This document shows, in pieces, positions 13,806-19,471 of a stretch of 19,471 bases of DNA. The position numbers and the translations under genes were made by a program. A model generated the notes under the pieces. It ran no database searches, was not told the DNA's origin, and was given only the letters and a program-made list of their open reading frames with translations. Positions within the stretch are counted from its first letter, which is position 1; each line of letters starts with the position of its first letter. This DNA is from an uncultured Oscillospiraceae bacterium (GTDB lineage Bacteria > Bacillota > Clostridia > Oscillospirales > Oscillospiraceae), in NCBI GenBank assembly GCA_934590505.1, contig CAKTPC010000023.1, positions 1-19,471 on the forward strand, in the 5' to 3' direction.

Positions 13806-15182
13806 ATGGATAATAAGTACACTGCCGGTATCGACAAGTTCATAAATGACAACAGAGAGAACATCATAAGAGATATCGCGCGCCTTGTGGCGATAGACAG
13901 CGTTGAAGGCAAGGCAGAGCCCGGCGCGCCCTTCGGCAAGGGACCGAAGCAGGCGCTGGAGCTGGGGCTTGAGATATGCCGCGAGCTGGGGCTCAAGGCA
14001 GTTAACTGCGAGGATAAAATCGGCTACGGACAGATCGGCGAAGCAGAGGATTACCTCGCCACCATCACGCATCTTGACGTCGTCCCTGTCGGCGAGGGCT
14101 GGACGGGCGACCCGTTCACGCTGCGCGAGCGCGAGGGCTATCTTATCGGCCGCGGCGTAATGGACGACAAGGGACCGTCCGTCCTGTGCCTGTACGCGCT
14201 CAAGTACCTCAAAGATGCGGGCGTTCCGCTGCGCTACAGCATCCGCGCGCTGCTCGGCACTAATGAGGAGACCGGCATGGGCGATGTGGAATACTACATT
14301 GACAATTACAAGGCTCCGTTGTTCTGCTTCAGCCCGGACTCGGGCTTCCCTGTCTGCAACGGCGAGAAGGGCATATGCAACCTGCGCATCGTCTCAAAGA
14401 CGAAGCTTGACAAGATCGCGGATATCCGCGGCGGCGTTGCGGGCAACGTCATCCCCGGCAAGGCCGAGGCATGGGTGAAGGGCGCAAAGCCTGCTTCTAC
14501 CGAGAGCGTCTCCGTCGAGGCCAACGGAGAACTGTGGCACCTCACCGCAAAGGGCATCGGCGGCCACGCATCCAAGCCAGAGGGCACGGTGAACGCGATA
14601 GGCGTGCTGATAAGCTACATTCTTGAAAATAAGCTTGCGGGCGAGGAGGAAGGGAAGTTCCTGCGCCTGCTCATGAAGCTGCACGAGAGCTGGGACGGCA
14701 GCGGCCTCGGCGTTGATGCCGATGACGGCAAGTTCGAGCCGCTTACGATAATCGGCGGCGTGATAGGCGTTGAGGACGGGCACATCTTCCAGACCGTCGA
14801 CAGCCGTTATCCCACCAACACCAGCAGCAAAAAGATCGCCGACACCATCTCCGCACTCGCGGGAGAGCTTGCAGAGATCGAGCTCAAGAGAGACACCGCT
14901 CCGTTCTACATGAGCATCGATAACCCTGCAGTAAAGGTCTGCATGGACGTTTACAACGCCGTTACCGGCGAGGACGCGAAGCCCTACACGATGGGCGGCG
15001 GCACCTATGCGCGCGATTTTCCGAACGGCGTTTCCTTCGGTCCGGAGCATCCCGAGCGTAGCTATCCCGACTTCTTCGGCCCGATACACGGCGCGGACGA
15101 GGCGGCAAGTATAGACGAGTTCATGGAGGCGCTGAAGATATACATCCTCGCACTCATCGAGCTTGAAGAAGTAGAGTTCTGA
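13806..15182 (+). CDS. pepV: M20 family dipeptidase PepV
   Basis: This 458-residue cytoplasmic zinc dipeptidase hydrolyses dipeptides, including beta-Ala-X types in lactobacilli. Metal and catalytic residues are visible: H89 and D91 in THLDVVPVGEGW, D120 in GVMDDKGP, the general base E154 and ligand E155 in NEETG, D178 in FSPDSGFP, and H428 in GPIHGADE. IGGHASKPEGT marks the lid/dimer domain and GGGTYAR the late family motif. Length matches PepV (about 460-470). AAAGGAG lies 8 bases before the ATG. It appears to be a single-gene unit with its own promoter and a hairpin at 15198-15230 after it. No peptide transporter is next to it. Confidence 0.93.
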   Translation: MDNKYTAGIDKFINDNRENIIRDIARLVAIDSVEGKAEPGAPFGKGPKQALELGLEICRELGLKAVNCEDKIGYGQIGEAEDYLATITHLDVVPVGEGWTGDPFTLREREGYLIGRGVMDDKGPSVLCLYALKYLKDAGVPLRYSIRALLGTNEETGMGDVEYYIDNYKAPLFCFSPDSGFPVCNGEKGICNLRIVSKTKLDKIADIRGGVAGNVIPGKAEAWVKGAKPASTESVSVEANGELWHLTAKGIGGHASKPEGTVNAIGVLISYILENKLAGEEEGKFLRLLMKLHESWDGSGLGVDADDGKFEPLTIIGGVIGVEDGHIFQTVDSRYPTNTSSKKIADTISALAGELAEIELKRDTAPFYMSIDNPAVKVCMDVYNAVTGEDAKPYTMGGGTYARDFPNGVSFGPEHPERSYPDFFGPIHGADEAASIDEFMEALKIYILALIELEEVEF

Positions 15183-15197
15183 TACGACAGATCATAA

Positions 15198-15230
15198 CAT
15201 CCGGGGAAGTCTGCACGGCTTTCCCGGATG
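15198..15230 (+). terminator. Hairpin after pepV
   Basis: A 12-bp stem (CATCCGGGGAAG with CTTTCCCGGATG, one G-T wobble) closes a 9-base loop 16 bases past the pepV stop. The T-run is delayed (ACTTTT about 12 bases on), so termination would be inefficient or factor-assisted. Confidence 0.5.
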
Positions 15231-15257
15231 CCGTATAGACGGACTTTTCCGGCAGTA

Positions 15258-15285
15258 TTTAACATTTTTTTAACCTTTATTTTAT
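15258..15285 (+). promoter_or_regulatory. OmpR-type direct repeats upstream of the response-regulator operon
   Basis: TTTAAC at 15258-15263 and TTTAAC at 15269-15274 are spaced exactly 11 bases apart, and a weaker TTTTAT follows at 15280-15285 in the same phase. This is the layout of binding sites for PhoB/PhoP/OmpR-type regulators. The repeats sit where a -35 should be, ahead of TATAAT at 15295. This suggests activator-dependent, probably autoregulated, transcription. Confidence 0.5.
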
Positions 15286-15294
15286 GCTGACGGG

Positions 15295-15300
15295 TATAAT
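15295..15300 (+). promoter_or_regulatory. -10 element of the response-regulator / kinase / htrA operon
   Basis: This is a perfect TATAAT without a recognisable -35 at 16-18 bases; the direct repeats occupy that space. The predicted start is near 15307, leaving a leader of about 48 bases. Confidence 0.5.
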
Positions 15301-15354
15301 CTATATCGGTAAGAAAGCAAACATATATTATGAAAGAGAAGGGCAGAATAAGCT

Positions 15355-16038
15355 ATGAGTAAGAGAGCTCTTGTTGTTGAGGACGATGCGAACATTGCGG
15401 AGCTGCTGAGACTGTATCTGGGTAAGGACGGCTTTGACGTCATGATCGCCGCCGACGGTGGAAAGGCAGAATCCAGCTTCGATCTTTTCTCCCCGGATGT
15501 AGTCCTGCTCGACATTATGCTGCCGGTCAAGGACGGCTGGCAGATATGCAGGGACATCAGGAAGAAGTCCTCGGTGCCGATCATTATGCTCACCGCAAAG
15601 GGCGAGACCGCGGATAAGATAAACGGACTTGATATGGGTGCGGACGACTATGTCACAAAGCCCTTCGACGTCAAGGAGCTGCTAGCCCGCGTACACGCGG
15701 TAATGCGCCGCACTGACGCGGATGCGCCGGTAGAGAAGAAGCTCACCTTCGATAAGCTGGTGATAAACCTCGAGTCCTACGAGCTGATAGTCGACGGTGT
15801 GAAGATAGACACTCCGCCTAAAGAGATGGAGCTGCTGTATCATCTGGCGGCTTCCCCCAACCGAGTTTTTACGCGCAATCAGCTGCTTGACGAGGTATGG
15901 GGCTTTGACTACTTCGGCGATTCCAGAACTGTCGATGTACACGTCAAGCGCCTGAGAGAGAAGCTTGAGGGCGTATCCGACAAGTGGTGCCTCAAGACCG
16001 TGTGGGGCGTGGGCTACAAGTTCGAGGTCCACGAATAA
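15355..16038 (+). CDS. OmpR/PhoB-family response regulator
   Basis: This 227-residue two-domain transcription factor is switched by phosphorylation. The receiver domain (about 1-118) has the acidic pair D10/D11, the phospho-acceptor D53 in LLDIMLP, T80 and K102 in YVTKPF. The winged-helix domain (about 128-226) has the expected RTVDVHVKRLREKL recognition-helix region and ends in TVWGVGYKFE. The partner kinase follows 9 bases downstream and an HtrA protease after that. This order recalls CssRS-HtrA in Bacillus and CiaRH-HtrA in streptococci, which sense secretion or envelope stress, but orthology is not established. The ribosome binding site AGAAGGG lies about 11 bases upstream, a loose spacing. 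Autoregulation through the 11-base direct repeats upstream is likely but inferred. Confidence 0.92.
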   Translation: MSKRALVVEDDANIAELLRLYLGKDGFDVMIAADGGKAESSFDLFSPDVVLLDIMLPVKDGWQICRDIRKKSSVPIIMLTAKGETADKINGLDMGADDYVTKPFDVKELLARVHAVMRRTDADAPVEKKLTFDKLVINLESYELIVDGVKIDTPPKEMELLYHLAASPNRVFTRNQLLDEVWGFDYFGDSRTVDVHVKRLREKLEGVSDKWCLKTVWGVGYKFEVHE

Positions 16039-16047
16039 GGCTTCACC

Positions 16048-17475
16048 ATGAAGAGTATCTACCTCAGAAACTTCACCGCGACGGCGCTGCTGGTGCTGAC
16101 CTGCTTCATCCTAGTGGCGTTCTCGTTCGTGGGGATAGGCAGGTTGTACCTCATACGCGAGTACAAGAGCGACATGGTTGCAAGTGCCGAAGAGGTATCG
16201 CGCACGGCGGCGGCGGTGAGTCAGAACGACTCGATGAACAGCTGGCTGCTGAGCATGATAATAAGCGCGATATCGCGCTCGACCGGGAACCATATCTTCA
16301 TCACCGACGCGAACGGACTTGTCATGTCCTGCTCCGACCAGACGCCGATGTGCAAGCATTACGGGACTCTGCTGCCGGAAGATATCATGACCGAGATAAA
16401 AAGCGGTCAGGAGACGGAGATAAGCACGCTCGGCGGAATGTACACAAATCCCCGCTATATCGTTACCCACGAGATAACGCGGGAGACGGACGGCGAGCTC
16501 ATGGGCTATGTGTTTGTGACGAACGCGCCGGATAATATACTCAGCAACTGGTCGACCTTTGTGCTCATCGCGACGGTGATTGCAGTGCTCGTGCTGTGCA
16601 TGTCGCTCGCTGTGTCGCTTGTTTACTCAAAGCGTATGGCACGGCCGCTGGACGAGATAGCGGCGGCGTCGAGAAAGTTTGCGAGAGGTGACTTCTCCGT
16701 GCGCGTAAAGCAGCAGGAGGACCCGACAGACGAGATGGGCGCGCTTATCGACTCGTTCAACAAGATGGCAGATTCCCTCCAGAACGCGGAGAACCGCAGG
16801 AGCGAGTTCATTGCAAACGTCTCGCATGAGCTGCGCACACCGATGACAACTATCGCCGGCTTTGCCGACGGCATACTTGACGGGACCATCCCGAAGGATC
16901 AGGAGACGAAGTACCTCACCTCAATAAGAGACGAGACGCGCAGGTTATCCCGCCTTGTGCGCGATATGCTGGACGCTTCGCAGACGAGAGCCAGGGCCGC
17001 TGACCCGAGCAAGCGCACGGTGTTTGATCTGACGGAGCTTGTGCTTCAGACGCTGCTCAGCTTCGAGGCGCGCGCGACGCAGAAGAACCTTGACGTCGAC
17101 CCGCAGCTGCCGGAGAACCACATAATGGTCATCGCCGACAAGGACGCGATCACGCGGGTAATATACAACTTGCTTGATAACGCCGTGAAGTTCGCAACTC
17201 CCGGAAGCTGCCTCACGCTGAGACTGTACAGAGATACGCAGAAGGCCTACGTCTCGATAAAGGACATAGGCGAGACGATACCGCCGGACGATCTGCCGTT
17301 TATCTTCGACCGTTTCCACAAGTCCGACCGCTCGCGCAGCCTTGATAAGGATGGCGTCGGGCTGGGACTGTATCTGGTGAAGTCGATAATCAACAGCCAT
17401 GACGAGGACATAGCCGTGAAAAGCGAGGACGGAGCAACTGAGTTCGTCTTTACGCTCAAGCTGGCTGATAAATAG
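16048..17475 (+). CDS. Sensor histidine kinase (HAMP, HisKA, HATPase)
   Basis: This 475-residue membrane kinase is the partner of the preceding regulator. Membrane segments at about 10-33 and 169-193 flank an extracytoplasmic sensor region of about 135 residues. A HAMP linker (about 194-247) leads to the HisKA domain with phospho-acceptor H260 in FIANVSHELRTP. The ATP-binding domain has the N box NLLDNAVKFA (374-383), the G1 region KDIGETIP (405-412), FIFDRFHKSD (418-427) and GVGLGLYLVKSI (436-447). G1 departs slightly from the usual DxGxG, with Thr410 in place of the second glycine. The sensor region holds two cysteines, C95 and C102, six residues apart. The signal is unknown; coupling to HtrA suggests misfolded envelope proteins or similar stress. 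Only a weak ribosome binding site precedes the ATG, so it probably relies on translation of the regulator. Confidence 0.92.
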   Translation: MKSIYLRNFTATALLVLTCFILVAFSFVGIGRLYLIREYKSDMVASAEEVSRTAAAVSQNDSMNSWLLSMIISAISRSTGNHIFITDANGLVMSCSDQTPMCKHYGTLLPEDIMTEIKSGQETEISTLGGMYTNPRYIVTHEITRETDGELMGYVFVTNAPDNILSNWSTFVLIATVIAVLVLCMSLAVSLVYSKRMARPLDEIAAASRKFARGDFSVRVKQQEDPTDEMGALIDSFNKMADSLQNAENRRSEFIANVSHELRTPMTTIAGFADGILDGTIPKDQETKYLTSIRDETRRLSRLVRDMLDASQTRARAADPSKRTVFDLTELVLQTLLSFEARATQKNLDVDPQLPENHIMVIADKDAITRVIYNLLDNAVKFATPGSCLTLRLYRDTQKAYVSIKDIGETIPPDDLPFIFDRFHKSDRSRSLDKDGVGLGLYLVKSIINSHDEDIAVKSEDGATEFVFTLKLADK

Positions 17476-17489
17476 AAGGATTAAAAGAT

Positions 17490-18737
17490 ATGAGCAATAT
17501 GCAGGACTGGTATGCCCCGCTTGAGGAGCGCACTTCACCGGAGAATGAACGGAAAAAGAAAAAGCCAGGAAAAACATCCTGGCGTATCGGCGGGGCGATA
17601 CTGCTGGTCGTGCTGCTGATCGCGGCAAGCTCGCTGATATTCTCCGGCTCAAACCAGAGAAGCGAGTCGCCTTATATCGATGGCGGCGGTATGCCTGACG
17701 ACTGGAACGATTACCTTGACAACTATTATCAGGTGACCGAAAGCAATGACGCGGATATAAAGCTGCCGCGCGCGGAGCTTGTACCGGACTTCAAGGTGAC
17801 GATCGCCAATGAGCGCGGCAAGGAGCTTAGCCTTCAGGAACTGTATGACCAGTGCTCAAAGTCGATAGTTGCAATAAAGGGCTACAAGGACGGGATTGAC
17901 GGCTACTACTGGGGCAGCGGCATCATCCTTTCCGAGGACGGCCTGATACTCACGAACACGCATGTCATTGAAACCTGCGATACGGCAAGCGTGACGCTCT
18001 ATGACAACAGCAGCTACACGGCGACACTTGTTGGAGCGGACAGCACAAGCGACATTGCGGTGCTCAAAATAGAGGCGACAGGCCTGACACCGGCGAGCTT
18101 CGGCGACAGCGCTGAGCTTGCCATCGGCGACAGGGTCGCGGCGATAGGCAACCCTCTGGGCGAAACCTTCCGTATGACGCTGACCGACGGGATAATCTCC
18201 GCGATAGACAGGGGCATCAGCTACAACGGCCACAGCATGACGCTGCTGCAGACCAACACCGCCATCAACGAGGGCAACTCCGGCGGCGCTCTGTTCAACA
18301 TGTACGGTCAGGTGATCGGCGTGACGAATATGAAGATGATGTCCTCTTATTCAAGCATTGAAGGCATCGGCTTTGCGATACCGTCGGCAACAGTCGTGAC
18401 GGTCGCAGATTCGCTGATGCAGTACGGCGAGGTGCGTGGCCGCCCGGCGATAGGCGTCACCGTCGGCGCGATACCGGATAACGTCACGAGCCACTATGAT
18501 CTGCCCAGCGGGCTCTATGTCTCGGCAGTCGAGGAGAAGTCCGACGCTGCGGCCAAGGGCATACAGCAGGGGGACATCATCACGGCTGTGAACGGAAATC
18601 CAGTTGTTGTGACAAACGATATCCTGACTGTGAAGAACACGCTCAACGTCGGCGACACGATCACCTTTACGATCTGGCGCGACGGAGAGACCTTTGATGT
18701 TGACGTTACCCTGGTGGACGAAAACGATCTGAAGTAA
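17490..18737 (+). CDS. htrA: HtrA/DegP-like membrane-anchored serine protease with PDZ domain
   Basis: This 415-residue S1C protease degrades or refolds damaged proteins at the outer face of the membrane. A cytoplasmic N-tail (about 1-30, with a KKKKPGK basic run) precedes one membrane segment (about 33-52) and an acidic linker. The protease domain (about 115-310) has the triad H158 in NTHVIE, D188 in TSDIAVLKI and S264 in EGNSGGALF. One PDZ domain covers about 319-410 (RPAIGVTV to TIWRDGE). The layout matches Gram-positive HtrA/HtrB. AAGGA lies about 9 bases before the ATG and only 14 bases separate it from the kinase stop, so it is the third gene of the operon. A self-compartmental stress loop, in which the kinase senses damage and HtrA relieves it, is the natural reading. 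Confidence 0.93.
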   Translation: MSNMQDWYAPLEERTSPENERKKKKPGKTSWRIGGAILLVVLLIAASSLIFSGSNQRSESPYIDGGGMPDDWNDYLDNYYQVTESNDADIKLPRAELVPDFKVTIANERGKELSLQELYDQCSKSIVAIKGYKDGIDGYYWGSGIILSEDGLILTNTHVIETCDTASVTLYDNSSYTATLVGADSTSDIAVLKIEATGLTPASFGDSAELAIGDRVAAIGNPLGETFRMTLTDGIISAIDRGISYNGHSMTLLQTNTAINEGNSGGALFNMYGQVIGVTNMKMMSSYSSIEGIGFAIPSATVVTVADSLMQYGEVRGRPAIGVTVGAIPDNVTSHYDLPSGLYVSAVEEKSDAAAKGIQQGDIITAVNGNPVVVTNDILTVKNTLNVGDTITFTIWRDGETFDVDVTLVDENDLK

Positions 18738-18750
18738 ATAATAAGGCAGC

Positions 18751-18786
18751 AAACACCACTGAACCGCATGCGGTTCAGTGGTGTTT
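18751..18786. terminator. Perfect 36-bp palindrome between convergent htrA and prmA
   Basis: Eighteen bases starting AAACACCACTGAACC are followed by their exact reverse complement, with no unpaired centre. The palindrome lies 13 bases past the htrA stop and 43 bases past the prmA stop. T-rich tracts on both exits (TTTCAATTTA rightward, TTTGCTGCC leftward) fit a bidirectional terminator. Confidence 0.8.
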
Positions 18787-18812
18787 CAATTTATCAGTGG
18801 TGTTTCAATTTA
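18775..18812. repeat. Perfect 19-bp tandem duplication of the terminator's right arm
   Basis: The 19-base unit TCAGTGGTGTTTCAATTTA occurs at 18775-18793 and again, without a mismatch, at 18794-18812. The first copy is the end of the terminator stem plus its tail. The second copy supplies a spare right arm that could pair with the same left arm at 18751-18762. Confidence 0.85.
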
Positions 18813-18829
18813 TTCTATATCGATCTGTG

Positions 18830-19471
18830 TCATCGGCAGACGAAGCAGTGCCACTCCTCTTCAGATTTGTGATCGAGAATTTCAAAGCCGTTGGAGATAA
18901 GCGCAGCCTCGGTCTCAGGCCAGCGGTGCTCGATAATACCGGAGCATATAAACACTGCGCCCGCAGCCATGAACTGGCGCACGACGGCGGAAAGGGGAAT
19001 GATGACATCGGCAACGATGTTTGCAAGCACGAGCTGGTACCCGTTGCCGATGCGCGCACGGAGGGAGGCGTCGGCAATGATATCGCCCGCCCATGCCGTC
19101 ATTGTATCTGTGCCGATGCCGTTGAGCGCGGCGTTTGACATCACGACGTCCGGAGCCTTGGGGTCAATGTCCACACCGAGGCAGCTTTCACAGCCGAGGA
19201 TGAGCGCGCCGATGCCGAGAATGCCGCTGCCGCAGCCGAGGTCGAGCACACGCACACCGGGCTTTGAAAACTTCTCAAGCGCGGCAAGGCACATGCGCGT
19301 GGTCGCGTGGCTGCCGGTGCCGAAGATAAGGCCGGGGTCAAGCCTGAGCGGGAGCCGCCCGTCCTGCGGCGCTTCCTCCCATTCGGGCACGACGACGAGC
19401 TTTTCGCCGACCTCGATAGGCTTATAATACTCGCGCCAGTTGTTCTCCCAGTCGCTGTCCTCAACATAGCT
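18830..19471 (-). CDS. prmA: Ribosomal protein L11 methyltransferase PrmA, N-terminus cut by window edge
   Basis: The visible 213 residues are the C-terminal two-thirds of PrmA, which trimethylates lysines and the N-terminus of ribosomal protein L11 with SAM. Reading in from the right edge gives DWENNWREYYKP and VVVPEWEE, the typical linker region. Then come DPGLIFGTGSHATTRMCL, the SAM-binding loop VLDLGCGSGILGIGA, the acidic VDIDPKA and the catalytic-site block VLANIVADVIIPL. The ending EEEWHCFVCR is usual for the family. About 90-100 N-terminal residues (the L11-recognition domain) lie outside the window, and a GTG at 19390 should not be taken as the start. The gene is convergent with htrA. 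In Firmicutes prmA is often followed by rsmE, but here the terminator comes directly after it. Confidence 0.92.
   Translation of the reverse strand, partial: SYVEDSDWENNWREYYKPIEVGEKLVVVPEWEEAPQDGRLPLRLDPGLIFGTGSHATTRMCLAALEKFSKPGVRVLDLGCGSGILGIGALILGCESCLGVDIDPKAPDVVMSNAALNGIGTDTMTAWAGDIIADASLRARIGNGYQLVLANIVADVIIPLSAVVRQFMAAGAVFICSGIIEHRWPETEAALISNGFEILDHKSEEEWHCFVCR

Overview
The window is a gene-dense, GC-rich stretch of bacterial chromosome. The mix of genes points to a member of the Clostridia, most likely the Oscillospirales: a PepV-type dipeptidase, PlsY, an RlmD/RumA-type rRNA methylase, a NusG-domain-II/Gx-transporter pair, an Mrp/NifX-like pair and an FtsW/PBP pair, with GGAGG-type ribosome binding sites and sigma-A-like promoters. 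This placement is inferred from gene content only. I see no rRNA, tRNA, CRISPR array, insertion sequence or prophage, and no gene-free stretch longer than about 240 bases.

Layout. From the left edge to about 8.1 kb everything reads leftward. Taken in transcription order (8118 down to 1) it holds an FtsW/RodA-family glycosyltransferase with an N-terminal FHA domain, its class B penicillin-binding protein, an ABC-F ATPase, a YdcF-like DUF218 membrane protein, a DUF6056-like membrane protein, a TetR-family regulator with its own promoter, and an LPG-synthase-type membrane protein cut by the window edge. From 8.2 to 11.1 kb genes read rightward: a NusG-domain-II protein overlapping a Gx transporter, then mrp and a cysteine-tailed NifX-like protein, then a 200-base field of hairpins leading into a small DUF5071-like gene. 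RlmD (leftward) is convergent with that gene and divergent from a pseudouridine synthase (rightward), which is followed by plsY and pepV. From 15.3 to 18.7 kb lies a response regulator - histidine kinase - HtrA protease operon. It ends at a perfect 36-base palindrome facing the convergent, right-edge-truncated prmA.

How the parts fit. The FHA-FtsW and PBP pair forms a peptidoglycan polymerase/crosslinker set that probably takes a phospho-threonine input. The regulator-kinase-HtrA operon resembles envelope-stress circuits such as CssRS/HtrA or CiaRH/HtrA and has OmpR-type direct repeats in its promoter. Mrp and the NifX-like protein look like iron-sulfur or metal handling. RlmD, the pseudouridine synthase, PrmA and probably the ABC-F protein act on the ribosome.

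Most of the window is ordinary core chromosome. The parts most worth a second look are the hairpin field upstream of the DUF5071-like gene (10468-10697), the divergent promoters that share one -35 element and predict a leaderless NusG-II mRNA (8170-8228), the direct repeats upstream of the two-component operon (15258-15285), and the terminator with a duplicated arm (18751-18812).
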